Of a DNA stretch of 64,000 nt, positions 48,701 to 54,494 are shown piece by piece; within the stretch, counting starts at the first letter, position 1; each line of letters starts with the position of its first letter. The notes under the pieces were generated by a model. It searched no databases. It saw only the letters and a list, made by a program, of their open reading frames with translations, and was not told where the DNA came from. Both the position numbers and the translations under genes were made by a program. The DNA comes from Watersipora subatra. Taxonomy: Eukaryota > Bryozoa > Gymnolaemata > Cheilostomatida > Watersiporidae. The stretch is from assembly GCF_963576615.1 (NCBI RefSeq), contig NC_088711.1:63893248-63957247 (forward strand), read 5' to 3'.

Positions 48701-51700
48701 GTGGAGACATGACTACTCATTGACACTCTGTGGAGCGCTGCAACCTAAAAAAGACAATAAATGTCATTAGTAAGCAGTATTTATTTTCTACTATGCATAA
48801 GCGTAACTAGTACTGACAGCTGATTACATAACAGGAAGTACTTATGAATGACAGATCCAATAACTTTGCTAACTCATTTGTTTATTTTAAGTAAACGTGA
48901 CAGGTCATATCATTTTTAATACATATGAGGTCGAATCATAAAATCGTTTTTAGCCATATGTAATAGGGAAATTTCTCATCTTTTGAAAACTGTTTCAGAA
49001 TTGAAATCGAAGCAATTTAACCTGAGATACAGCCTTTTATCGAAGGTGGTGTTGGTCAATAAGGTCAACACAACAAGCTGAAAAATTGGTCTTCAACGTT
49101 GATGGATTGGATTTTAAACAGTATTATTTGTTGACGTTTAAAAATGTCATAGCATGCTGGGAATGACTTGGCTTCACAAAAGTCTAAGCCACATGGACAA
49201 GTTTCACGTTGGGAGCCTATTGTGCACTATATGAAATGCCTCATTTGTATTGAAAATGATATGACCTGTCACATAACTATTAGGCTATCTGTACTACGAA
49301 ATCTATGGCTAGCCTATTTCCAGTCTATTTTCAATCTATATCGAGTGTCTATATCTAGTCTGTACCTCATCTATATCCAATCTATCCATACACTATGTGT
49401 TCCTACCAAAAAGTTATGGGTGACATATTGAATTTTGGCTTTGTGTTACGGATTAAAACAGAATAATCAGAGCCCTCCTGAATTACTAATTACTAAGTAG
49501 ATGCATGCTCTAGTGGTTGATCAAGGAAATACATTTTAGTATTTAGTTAACGAGCTGCAACAAAGCAGTGGAGCAGCTCCAGTCAACGTAGTCTTATCAC
49601 TCTGTGTGAACTTCAATGACTGCCTGACATACAGTGTCTCATCATAAAGAAAAGGGTAAGTTGAAAATACAATCTCACAAAAGATGAACTGCAGCTCAAT
49701 CAATGAAGTTAATCAAGGACAACAATGGCTCGCGGTTGGAGACCACTATATCAAGGCAACAGTTGCGATTGCAAACCTGAAGGGCTGCAATTGAAAAGCC
49801 AACACCGGTTTGCAGCAAGTCTATTTCCCATCTTATATACTCCCCGATAACACTTTGAACTGTAAATTCAAAAACTAAGATTACAACGCGATTTATCAAG
49901 AAGCAAAAAGACATATTACATCAATAAGAATATACCATTGCTCGATTTTTCATGAATGATGTGTTCTAGTGAACGAAACTTTAGGAACCTTTCTCAGAGA
50001 TTATCCGGACTTGAGAATATTAACATATGTTAGTAAGAAAAGTTTTTATTTATACTGTGAAGTTTGAGACTATAGCAGAGCATGAGCATTATTAGCAGTA
50101 GTAACAGTAGTAGTAGAAGTAGTAGAACAATTCGCTAATCAGAAATTACAATAAATCATATAGCAGAGTTATTCAACATTTACCGTATTATAAATACAGG
50201 TAACTATATATGACCTTTATAAAAAGGATGAAATGTAGTGCATGCATCAGGGCCGACAAGTAGAGGCTGATAATGAACCTTATATCAACTGTTTACCCGT
50301 TGCTTTAGTACTTTTTAATGATGACAATGGTCAACTGATGTTGAACACGAAGACAAACCAGTACTCTAAAGCTTCAGAATGACTGCATTTTCACCCTTGT
50401 TAACAATGTCAAAAATTTTAATATAGAACCCTTGTTCTATATTAAAATGTCACCAGCTAGCAATGACTATTCACAGCCAAATTATCTACTAGAGACAGAA
50501 TATCTATTCGTATGCATATAGTAGCAGTTTTCAACCTACTGAGAATTGAATCACATTCAATCCATTTGGCCTATACTTGGGTAAACAGAGAGAAAAATCA
50601 ATGCCGAGGGTATTCTCATTAAGAAAAGAAAACAACTCCCAAACTACAAATATCTATACATGTAATATTAAATGGCATATACCATTTTATATACTATTAC
50701 ACTCACTTCATCGTCTTCATTGTGTGTACTAGATGTATCAACCTTCTCCAAACCCTGTATTGTATGCATGACTACCTCTCGCACGTGAGAGCTGTGGATA
50801 GAGTGCACATGGATTAGTTCAAACTCGGTAAGACGCGCAAACTCAGCCAATGACATCTTCTTTGGAAAATATTGACAGCAGTCCCCCAGACCCTGTGAGA
50901 CCACCAGAATATCTCATGTAGAATGAGACTACAAAGTGGGTCAGCTAATCAGCCAATCAGACTTGAGAGTGAAAGTGACCAACAGTCAACAGATAGTTGC
51001 TATTTTCAGCTGCTGAATTGGGCGACAATAGGTCATATGACCGATAAACAGAGTTGCACTATACCAATGTGCCTGCAGCTGTTGCCTAACAAGTGCAAGA
51101 TTCTTGTTGATTTTCGTTAACAACATTTGGAGAGATAACCCCTCTCTTGTGAGTTCACACGCGCTGCAAACAGCATTGTCCTTTTGATGAATTTCTGGGT
51201 AACCAGCATCACACTTTTTAAATGCTTGCAAATGAGAGGTCGATAGATTGCTTAAATAGATGCAACTCGATGTACAGCTCTATCTATCGGCTCTATCGGA
51301 GCAAAAATGTTTGAAAGCGCTCTAAATTAACCAATGCAGACACAAGAGGTGAATTCCACATGAAAAGCTTCCCACAATTCTTGAAGAACTCTCCATTCAG
51401 AGTTGTTGGTGACTATCTAAGCGATGGCAATAACCTTAGAATCAAATAATGCATTTACACTAGGTGGGAGATAATCAGGCGATTTGCAACTGAGAAATAG
51501 GGATTGCTTCGATAGGATTTTGTAACGAACAGTCACAGCATTTGATATGGCAACATTGCCCAGGCCAGTTGGATGCAGCTGAAATTAAAGGGCATGTGTA
51601 AAAAATAATGGCTACACATTTTTGGAATGGGCCCAGTTTTCTGTCTCCGAATATAGGTTAGGTAAACCTGATGTTTGCCTAGAGATGTTGATGAAGTACA

Positions 51701-53248
51701 ACATTTATTCTCACGGCACAGGTCTATGACAATATACCTATACGCTATTTTCCTTTGTAATAATAAACACTCACTGTTTAATAACTATACATCTTGACTA
51801 TACCACAACCTATATATTCCAAACAAATGAAATCAAAGCAAGGTTGGAAATATTTCAAAAGCTATCAATGCGTGGGACAATGGTTGAAGGACACCTAGAC
51901 CAACCTTAGAATGAAGAAAAGCGTAAAAAGGAGACATAGCCTCAGCTGCATCTGCCGCATTATCCCTTGGAGAGTGAAGAGGAGAACCGCTGCCCTGACT
52001 GGACTGGTCACACTGATCCAAGGACCCCTTTCTAGCTACCTAAAGGAAATGAATGACTAAATACATTACAATGATGGGGTCCTTATGAACTAATAGAGCT
52101 GCAGTCTTACACATCAAATGACAGGCTACCCTAAAGAGACACAGAGTCTACAGCCCACTTTAACAATTAGTGGTCCACTTGATTGACAGTTCTACATGTC
52201 ATAGGCCGAGAGTTGGACATTCGACTTGCGCTATGTTTGCTCATGATGACAACCGGTCTAGCGTATGAAGCTCAGTCTATAGTCTATAAGTATGAGCTGT
52301 CTAGGGCTTTCTTTTATAAATATCTAGCTCCGCATCACTCATCTAGGACCTTATCTATCGAGTCCCACAGGTCAAAACAACAAGACACAGTGAAAGAATT
52401 ATAAAAGTCAACAATGCAGTCTGTTGGGTGTCCAACATATTGATTTCTAATAAGAAAACAGAGACGCGAGCTTCCTCTCACCTGCCATTGGTCAACGGTG
52501 AAAGAAGGTTCGAATTTTTCTCAGCCGGTACAGCATAATTTAACCAAAAACAAGTTTATTTTTCTGAATACTCACAATATTCTATTTGTTTCCTGTGAGT
52601 TCGTTACCACAGCAACTTGGATAAACTTACGCACGACTACCTAACCCAAGACCATCTTACGCAAACTGACTATACCAGCAGTAATTATCCCTGTGTCTTT
52701 ACCCATAGCAACTAACTATAGATAAAATATATAGCTAGGATGATAACGCAAACAATGCAAATCTAAACAATCCGAAGTAGATTTTACCAAATTCCCACAA
52801 AACAGCAAATGCATGAATAGTTTGGTTGCAATAGATTCGTTAATGTGAATCCCAGGACCATGCCAACCTCCCGATGCAAATAAATAAATATTATATATTC
52901 TGATGGTAGAGCTCTATAAGTACGTAGTAACCATAAATTAATAATGACAATTTCAGAGTTTGGCTTACGATGGCTAAAGCAATCTATTACCTGCGGCACT
53001 GCTAGGTCTTTACTAACAGGAAGTATCGCCTCCTCGCAGACTGGCTGTCGCAGAGAATGGCGACTTGAGCTCTGCCTTACAACTTCCTCATCGACTCCTG
53101 AATCAAGATCACGTTGGTCAAGCGTCGACTCAACAGTGCTCGCGTATCGTTCCATTCTCACCGCCACTGTCCCATCGACTATACATGGCAACGATGGTTC
53201 AACCGTCGAGGACTCGGATAGCGCAGCATTCGCTTTTGCATCCGACAT
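13587..53248 (-). CDS. MAST: MAST-family microtubule-associated Ser/Thr kinase, 29 exons, 1825 aa
   Basis: All 29 exons were placed by splice signals and phase. Their summed length is 5478 nt, an exact multiple of three. Residues 1-345 are Ser-rich, with [13 protein letters not shown] as in vertebrate MASTs. DUF1908 lies at about 370-640 ([51 protein letters not shown]). The kinase lies at about 644-910: glycine loop SNGAYGAV, AMKK Lys672, HRDLKPDN Asp767, DFG 785-787, GTPEYIAPE. The AGC tail reads [20 protein letters not shown]. The PDZ is at about 1439-1530 ([18 protein letters not shown]), and the tail has [10 protein letters not shown] and [15 protein letters not shown], as in human MAST. 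The start Met at 53248 follows an in-frame stop. The family phosphorylates partners such as PTEN and scaffolds cytoskeletal complexes. All catalytic residues are intact. Invertebrates usually have one MAST gene, so no paralogue number is given. Confidence 0.95.
14343..16778. other. MAST intron 28, no further feature
   Basis: 2.4-kb intron without a large tandem array, unlike most other large introns here. It has only a threefold 15-bp repeat at 15931-15974 (GGAGTGATAATCAGA) and a short duplication, CACCTGTGAGCTGG, near 16330-16375. Confidence 0.5.
16779..16943 (-). CDS. MAST: MAST exon 28 (aa 1520-1574, PDZ end and basic linker)
   Basis: 165 nt. [16 protein letters not shown] matches VTTTPFENTSIKVG. 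It is followed by a Lys/Arg-rich segment ending [10 protein letters not shown]. Donor GTACAT. Confidence 0.94.
17513..18336. repeat. 30-bp minisatellite in MAST intron 27, about 27 copies
   Basis: The unit contains GGCAAGTGCCATAAGTCTGA and then CTGACCTAAA. Many point variants occur and the edges are degraded. Confidence 0.93.
18441..18575 (-). CDS. MAST: MAST exon 27 (aa 1475-1519, PDZ)
   Basis: 135 nt, phase 0 at both ends. Encodes [20 protein letters not shown], the PDZ core (family GL..GDLITHVNGEPVHGL). Donor GTATGA. Confidence 0.96.
18724..18815. repeat. (AT)n microsatellite
   Basis: Interrupted TA/AT runs with GATAAG inserts in MAST intron 26, able to fold on themselves. Confidence 0.85.
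18950..19316. repeat. 52-bp minisatellite made of the MAST exon 26 / donor junction, about 7 copies
   Basis: Read on the minus strand, each unit is the last 48 nt of exon 26 (from GTTTACTCAAGTGATGG through CACCTCAATCATCTTATCACT) plus GTAA. The first copy (to 19264) is the real exon end. The following copies lie in the intron, each again followed by GTAAGT. Confidence 0.95.
19264..19466 (-). CDS. MAST: MAST exon 26 (aa 1407-1474, PDZ start)
   Basis: 203 nt. Encodes [18 protein letters not shown], then [20 protein letters not shown], the PDZ ligand loop and strand 2. Donor GTAAGT. Its last 48 nt are repeated downstream in the 52-bp array. Confidence 0.96.
19750..19880 (-). mobile_element. tRNA-derived SINE fragment
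   Basis: The minus strand carries an A-box-like TAGTGTAGTGATAGCG followed about 30 nt later by a B-box-like GGGTTCGATTTTC, then a non-tRNA body with CAGACGGGTGAACAC. It has no clear tail or target duplication and is in MAST intron 25. Confidence 0.5.
19938..20061. repeat. 10-bp tandem repeat (ACTGAYAAGT/ACTGACTAGT)
   Basis: About 12 ten-mers alternating ACTGACAAGT, ACTGATAAGT and ACTGACTAGT in MAST intron 25. Confidence 0.92.
21121..21291 (-). CDS. MAST: MAST exon 25 (aa 1350-1407)
   Basis: 171 nt. Ends [19 protein letters not shown], matching the conserved KSASA.ALSL.IP motif before the PDZ. Donor GTTAGT. Confidence 0.92.
21603..21685 (-). CDS. MAST: MAST exon 24 (aa 1322-1350)
   Basis: 83 nt. 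Encodes [20 protein letters not shown]. The phases demand it: exon 23 leaves two nt and exon 25 needs one. Donor GTTAGT. Confidence 0.8.
21895..22421 (-). CDS. MAST: MAST exon 23 (aa 1147-1322)
   Basis: 527 nt. A low-complexity linker with SSPPSTPLS twice and Ser/Asn runs, probably disordered. Acceptor ATCACCTGCAG, donor GTGAGT, phase 2. Confidence 0.87.
23143..23382 (-). CDS. MAST: MAST exon 22 (aa 1067-1146)
   Basis: 240 nt, phase 0 at both ends, donor GTAACT. Ser/Thr/Pro-rich: [20 protein letters not shown]. Confidence 0.87.
23603..23795. repeat. 20-bp minisatellite in MAST intron 21, about 9 copies
   Basis: The unit is GTTGACATACGCTACAAACT, with point variants and one short copy (near 23665). 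Confidence 0.92.
23976..24083 (-). CDS. MAST: MAST exon 21 (aa 1031-1066)
   Basis: 108 nt, phase 0 at both ends, acceptor TCTTTTACAG, donor GTGCTT. Encodes [20 protein letters not shown]. Confidence 0.85.
24618..24948 (+). pseudogene. Pogo/Tigger transposase remnant (DNA-binding part)
   Basis: About 110 codons starting MASPKQRKA, then a stop codon, then two helix-turn-helix parts typical of CENP-B/Tigger N-termini. It ends [15 protein letters not shown] before a stop. The catalytic domain is absent, so the product cannot transpose. Confidence 0.8.
25095..25375. mobile_element. Fold-back MITE nested in the Tigger-like element
   Basis: Imperfect palindrome centred near 25235. The left arm has TTAGGTGATGTGACTG and AGATTAAAATTGGCAAAA. 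The right arm has TTTTGCCAATTTTAATCT and CAGTCACATCACCTAA. The outer arms pair TTATCAGAAAGAATAGATAT with ATATCTATACTTTCTGATAA. A diverged relative of the right arm lies at about 35098-35260. Confidence 0.65.
25623..25870 (-). CDS. MAST: MAST exon 20 (aa 948-1030)
   Basis: 248 nt. An acidic run ([11 protein letters not shown]) is followed by [13 protein letters not shown], the conserved QFSSCSPRFNKV motif. Ends SSDT at donor GTGGGT, the phase 0 needed by exon 21. Confidence 0.93.
25913..26490. repeat. 33-bp minisatellite in MAST intron 19, about 17 copies
   Basis: The unit contains CATAGTTCACATGTCATACT then GCGGATGTCATTC. The only common variation is GATGTCATT/GATGACATT. A 33-bp unit keeps reading frames open on both strands, which is not evidence of coding. 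Confidence 0.96.
26652..26771 (-). CDS. MAST: MAST exon 19 (aa 908-948, AGC tail)
   Basis: 120 nt. Encodes [20 protein letters not shown] and EEDTSYFD, the AGC-kinase C-terminal extension. Donor GTTAGT. Confidence 0.97.
26883..27101 (-). CDS. MAST: MAST exon 18 (aa 835-908, kinase C-lobe)
   Basis: 219 nt. Encodes [37 protein letters not shown] and [14 protein letters not shown]. Donor GTCGGT. Confidence 0.97.
27600..28055. repeat. 50-bp AT-rich minisatellite in MAST intron 17, about 9 copies
   Basis: The unit contains GCTCACTATGTAGAACTATA, CGGAGTTATACAGC and TATATAGTATTATAAA. Degenerate half-units extend left to about 27310. Confidence 0.94.
28212..28541 (-). CDS. MAST: MAST exon 17 (aa 725-835, catalytic and activation loops)
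   Basis: 330 nt. Encodes [16 protein letters not shown] (Asp767), KLTDFGLSK (DFG 785-787) and [17 protein letters not shown]. All catalytic residues are present. Donor GTGAGT. Confidence 0.98.
28877..29184. repeat. 31-bp minisatellite in MAST intron 16, about 10 copies
   Basis: The unit contains ACTACAGTAAGTATAAGTAT then GCAGGATTATC. Read on the plus strand, antisense to MAST, each unit contains CAGTAAGTAT. Confidence 0.94.
29257..29465 (-). CDS. MAST: MAST exon 16 (aa 655-725, kinase N-lobe)
   Basis: 209 nt. Encodes [18 protein letters not shown] (catalytic Lys672), [20 protein letters not shown] and CLVMEYVEG. Donor GTAAGA. Confidence 0.97.
29587..30367. repeat. 31-bp minisatellite made of the MAST exon 15 / donor junction, about 25 copies
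   Basis: On the minus strand the unit is the last 23 nt of exon 15 (CAAATCTCTAATGGGGCATA then TGG) plus the first 8 nt of the intron (GTGAGTGA). The copy at 30367-30337 is the real junction. The others follow in the intron, most keeping GGGTGAGTGAC. Variants replace ATGCCCCAT (plus strand) with ATTCCCCAT or ATTCCACAT. Confidence 0.96.
30345..30504 (-). CDS. MAST: MAST exon 15 (aa 602-655, kinase start, glycine loop)
   Basis: 160 nt. Encodes an acidic linker, then [16 protein letters not shown], the kinase beta-1 strand and glycine loop. It ends within the second Gly codon at donor GTGAGTG. Its last 23 nt are the founding copy of the adjacent 31-bp minisatellite. Confidence 0.96.
30786..30915 (-). 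CDS. MAST: MAST exon 14 (aa 559-602, DUF1908)
   Basis: 130 nt. Encodes [16 protein letters not shown] and [16 protein letters not shown], both strongly conserved in MASTs. Donor GTAGAC, phase 1. Confidence 0.96.
31039..31072. other. Perfect 14-bp inverted repeat, 6-nt loop
   Basis: TGCTGAAATTATAT and its exact inverse complement are separated by ATATAA in MAST intron 13. Confidence 0.7.
31141..31285. repeat. AT-rich tandem repeat (TCATATATAATCGTATA type)
   Basis: About 14 ten-mers such as ATCGTATATC and ATCATATATA. It ends 7 nt before MAST exon 13's donor. Confidence 0.85.
31293..31391 (-). CDS. MAST: MAST exon 13 (aa 526-558, DUF1908)
   Basis: 99 nt, phase 0 at both ends. Encodes [20 protein letters not shown], matching the family segment LVKKLMIIIARPARLLECL. 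Confidence 0.95.
31436..31818. repeat. 44-bp minisatellite in MAST intron 12, about 9 copies
   Basis: The unit contains GTATATTAACATGGTACAAG then GAGTATATTAATATATAACA. It ends 18 nt before the exon 12 donor and fills most of the intron. Confidence 0.93.
31837..32046 (-). CDS. MAST: MAST exon 12 (aa 456-525, DUF1908)
   Basis: 210 nt, phase 0 at both ends, donor GTAAGT. Encodes [15 protein letters not shown] ... [16 protein letters not shown], with YFHELSENL. Confidence 0.95.
32318..32618. repeat. 24-bp minisatellite in MAST intron 11, about 13 copies
   Basis: The unit contains TACATGTATCTACCATGTCT then TAAA, almost perfectly uniform, so it is young or recently homogenised. Confidence 0.96.
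33089..33989. mobile_element. Pogo-type MITE (897 bp) flanked by TA
   Basis: Left end CAGTGCACCCTCAGGATACG at 33091, right end (inverse complement) AAGTGCACCCTCAAGATACG to 33987, with TA on both outer sides. No transposase frame. Short motifs (GGTGAA, AAATCG) recur inside both ends. It lies in MAST intron 11. Confidence 0.7.
34807..34835 (+). mobile_element. Helitron 3' end
   Basis: A hairpin (ACACGGGCAACGCCGGGT, six pairs with one mismatch) is followed 7 nt later by CTAG and then T, the signature of Helitron 3' termini. The matching 5' TC end was not located, so the element length is unknown. It may extend left through the tRNA-like stretch near 34475-34570. Confidence 0.55.
35098..35260. 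mobile_element. Diverged half of the fold-back MITE family
   Basis: Shares CTTCTGAG.GTTT, TGGCAGTCA.ATCACCT and TA..AAAATA.C.A.ACTTT.TGATAAA with the right arm of the element at 25095-25375. The left arm is not recognisable. Confidence 0.5.
35507..35582 (-). CDS. MAST: MAST exon 11 (aa 430-455, DUF1908)
   Basis: 76 nt, acceptor CTATTGCAG, donor GTATTG. Encodes [15 protein letters not shown], matching MMNHVYKERFPK. Confidence 0.93.
35583..37261. other. MAST intron 10, non-repetitive part
   Basis: Unique AT-rich sequence without recognisable exon, RNA gene or transposon end. Short open frames on both strands show no family motif. Confidence 0.4.
37262..37566. repeat. 21-bp purine-rich minisatellite, left part
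   Basis: Units such as GACAGGTTGGCGAGGAGATAT in MAST intron 10. It is the same family as 38932-40372 and is separated from it by an inserted element. Confidence 0.92.
37567..38931. mobile_element. DNA element (1365 bp) inserted inside the purine-rich minisatellite
   Basis: Left end TGGGGTCCTCCCA and right end (inverse complement) TGGGGGTCCTACCA, with CAGG on both outer sides (37563-37566 and 38932-38935). Repeat units of one minisatellite family abut both ends, so the array was there first. Inside, a segment of about 130 bp with GCGAGCACGATTCTAGCA and GATTGCGCTATTG is present twice in direct order (37853-37978, 37979-38110) and once inverted (38196-38350). No transposase is seen. Confidence 0.65.
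38932..40372. repeat. 21-bp purine-rich minisatellite, right part, about 68 copies
   Basis: Two main unit types: GACAAGGAGAGAGGACAAGTT (39180-39480) and GACAAGGAGAGAGGACATGGC (39660-40260). The plus strand is almost wholly purine plus short GAC/ATG breaks. The transcribed MAST pre-mRNA is therefore C/U-rich. Long open frames on both strands come from the 21-bp period. Confidence 0.95.
40560..40735 (-). CDS. MAST: MAST exon 10 (aa 372-430)
   Basis: 176 nt, acceptor CTTTACAG, donor GTAACA, phase 0 to 2. Ends RPRSRSF(S), as in MAST RPRSRSLSPGRSP. Confidence 0.88.
40736..42068. other. MAST intron 9, no further feature
   Basis: AT-rich unique sequence. No array, transposon end or RNA gene is recognised. 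Confidence 0.4.
42069..42138 (-). CDS. MAST: MAST exon 9 (aa 348-371)
   Basis: 70 nt. Encodes [20 protein letters not shown], the counterpart of the conserved RRWSLASLPSSGYGTNTP. Donor GTTAGT. Confidence 0.88.
42372..42432 (-). CDS. MAST: MAST exon 8 (aa 328-348)
   Basis: 61 nt, acceptor TATTTTTGTAG, donor GTAAGT. Encodes [19 protein letters not shown], corresponding to the SPLDSPRNFSP region of MASTs. Confidence 0.8.
43072..43672. repeat. 34-bp minisatellite in MAST intron 7, about 17 copies
   Basis: The unit contains GTCTATAACGTGTTGCTGTC then TATCATGTGTCACT. It is an inner duplication of about 17 bp (GTCTATAACGTGTTGCT / GTCTATCATGTGTCACT). Confidence 0.95.
44167..44225 (-). CDS. MAST: MAST exon 7 (aa 308-328)
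   Basis: 59 nt, donor GTAAGT. Encodes [20 protein letters not shown]. Two acceptors four nt apart (CGCAG and GTAG) are possible. Only the second fits the microexon phase. Confidence 0.75.
44802..45682. mobile_element. TTAA-flanked MITE with about 125-bp terminal inverted repeats (873 bp)
   Basis: Element 44806-45678 with TTAA directly outside both ends. The ends AGGTTGACTTGCAAC and GTTGCAAGTCAACCT are exact complements, and similarity continues inward for about 125 bp (CATTACAGTTATTTGGTATC and its inverse). The TTAA duplication suggests piggyBac mobilisation. It lies in MAST intron 6. No reading frame. Confidence 0.75.
45793..45821 (-). CDS. MAST: MAST exon 6, 29-nt microexon (aa 299-308)
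   Basis: Acceptor TTATTGTAG and donor GTGAGT bracket 29 nt encoding RDLSAIKRS plus a split codon. It is required by phase: exon 5 ends in phase 0 and exon 7 needs phase 2. Confidence 0.75.
46439..46527 (-). CDS. MAST: MAST exon 5 (aa 269-298, conserved MRN...GHSAPNL)
   Basis: 89 nt. Carries [20 protein letters not shown], matching the conserved MAST motif NL.RMRN..LG.SAP.L. Phase 1 in, phase 0 out, donor GTAAGT. Confidence 0.92.
46556..48343. repeat. 30-bp minisatellite filling MAST intron 4, about 59 copies
   Basis: The unit contains AACTTTAAATGTATAACAGA then GACATAGAGC. Variant monomers (shortened GACATAGAACTTTTAAAGTA; GGAACTTT; CGGAGACATAGAGCGACTTT) recur together at about 46955-47050, 47665-47770 and 48025-48120, a higher-order arrangement. 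The array makes up about 90% of the intron. Confidence 0.96.
48519..48744 (-). CDS. MAST: MAST exon 4 (aa 194-269)
   Basis: 226 nt. Acceptor TTTTTTAG. Ends phase 1 at GTAAGT. Ser/Arg-rich, with [20 protein letters not shown]. Confidence 0.85.
48745..50706. other. MAST intron 3, mostly unique
   Basis: No coding exon or array. It contains the hairpin at 50415-50448 and a short GTA-rich run near 50095-50130. Confidence 0.4.
50415..50448. other. Perfect 15-bp hairpin with CCTT loop
   Basis: ATTTTAATATAGAAC, loop CCTT, then GTTCTATATTAAAAT, with no mismatch, in MAST intron 3. It could be a short MITE relic or an RNA hairpin. Confidence 0.75.
50707..50892 (-). CDS. MAST: MAST exon 3 (aa 132-193)
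   Basis: 186 nt, phase 0 at both ends, donor GTGAGT. Encodes a likely helical segment ([20 protein letters not shown]) ending in an acidic patch. I do not recognise it from vertebrate MASTs. Confidence 0.65.
51905..52039 (-). CDS. MAST: MAST exon 2 (aa 87-131)
   Basis: 135 nt, phase 0 at both ends, acceptor TTCCTTTAG, donor GTTGGT. Encodes a Ser/Gln-rich stretch ([17 protein letters not shown]) with a possible phosphosite context. Confidence 0.7.
52991..53248 (-). CDS. MAST: MAST exon 1 (start codon; aa 1-86)
   Basis: The Met has an in-frame TAG about 60 nt upstream and no acceptor between that fits the frame. It encodes [10 protein letters not shown]... and ends CAG before donor GTAATA, phase 0. 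There is no known domain. An upstream alternative first exon cannot be excluded. Confidence 0.7.
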
Positions 53249-53719
53249 GCCCCCAGAGAAAAGGCAGACTGCGCCAACTAGTTGGTGAGAAAGAGGCTAC
53301 TCAACAGCCTCTTCGAGGTTTAGCCAAGCTGCTATGAGCTGCAACGTAAAGAATTCACTGCATATGAATTCTGTCATACAAAGATGGTACGCTTTTGTTC
53401 AGCATTAACATAAAGACAGAGCCTTGACAATGCCTCTTACATATCCATGTAATCAACAATCTTACTGGCAACTGACACACAGCCTCCGAAATCACCTATT
53501 AATCACCGGGTGAAATGGTGGATGTGTCATGTCATGACTTGCCAATGACCTGTCAAGCGAATGCATGTGTTTGCAGCAAATGTAACAACTACAGTGATAC
53601 TCATGACCTGCCCAGGCAGAATTATTCTAAGCTAAACACATGTCACATCAGAATACAAATCAAGGCTATTAAAAAATAGGCCGGTTTTGAAACAATAAAT
53701 ACGCGTTCAGTCTGGCGAC

Positions 53720-53860
53720 ATGTTTGCGCAACCAAGGCTGCAAAGCTTTGCCATCTTTCTACAAAAAATTAACAGGCTGCGGCGCTTCACCATCTTTTCA
53801 CAACAAATTAAAAGTCTGCAACACCTCGCCATCTTTCCACCACAATTTAATTCCGGTTAC
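53720..53860. repeat. Threefold degenerate 45-bp repeat upstream of MAST
   Basis: Three diverged copies of a segment containing CTGC......C.CCATCTTT..AC.A.AA.TTAA. Copies differ at many sites. It lies about 500 nt upstream of the MAST start codon. Confidence 0.5.
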
Positions 53861-54292
53861 GGGAGATGCTTTTCACAAAATGGACAAAGACCTGCAGAAA
53901 GAAATTGTGCAATCAGTTACAAAAGTAAAACTGATCCCTAGCATACACACAAAAACAAACATAGTCCGGTAACTGCGATTCCACACAAAAGAGTATCCTT
54001 CGCTTAAAAGGTGGTCTTACACAGTCATCTGCTCCTCGTTGAGTGTCTTAATATCAACGCAGTTATTAATAATGACTCGGTCTTATTGGATTATAGTGCA
54101 TTTAGAAGCAAGACCTCATCTAGCCAGCATTGATCAAGTTGAACTTAACTCAGTAAAAGCTACTTAATACTATTGGAAAAGATATAACTGTACCAACTCA
54201 TGGGAAAGGGTTAAGTTAGAATACTGCAGTGTGCTAAAACAGCAAAGAAGAGGTGACCTAGGGAGATGTGCACTAGTGAACAATTAAACTAA

Positions 54293-54494
54293 CCTCATGA
54301 TGAAGGACTTGCATCTTATGATATGATAATCCAGTTTTAGGGCATCATCCTCATCTTGAGCGACTATGGAGAGAACACAGGCAGCTACAAGGAATAGAAG
54401 TGTAATACAAACAACACCTTCTGTAGGACTCGTCGGACATAGGATAAACTGTTTCTTCGAAATTCCAATGTTTTGTTGCACGCTTGAAAAGGAC
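54293..54494 (-). CDS. Orphan exon with a membrane segment
   Basis: 202 nt open from a strong acceptor (TATATTTTGTTTAG) to a GTTAGT donor, the donor type also used by several MAST exons. It encodes a hydrophobic stretch, VVCITLLFLVAACVLSIVA, then an acidic patch (QDEDDALKLD). It ends in phase 2 and does not join any MAST exon at hand, so it may belong to an undetected gene on the minus strand or to an alternative transcript. No family recognised. Confidence 0.35.

Noticed and set aside
50986..51231. Minus-strand frame with [20 protein letters not shown]
   Set aside because: Cys-rich look, but it has no fitting splice phases to MAST exons 2 and 3 and no family match.
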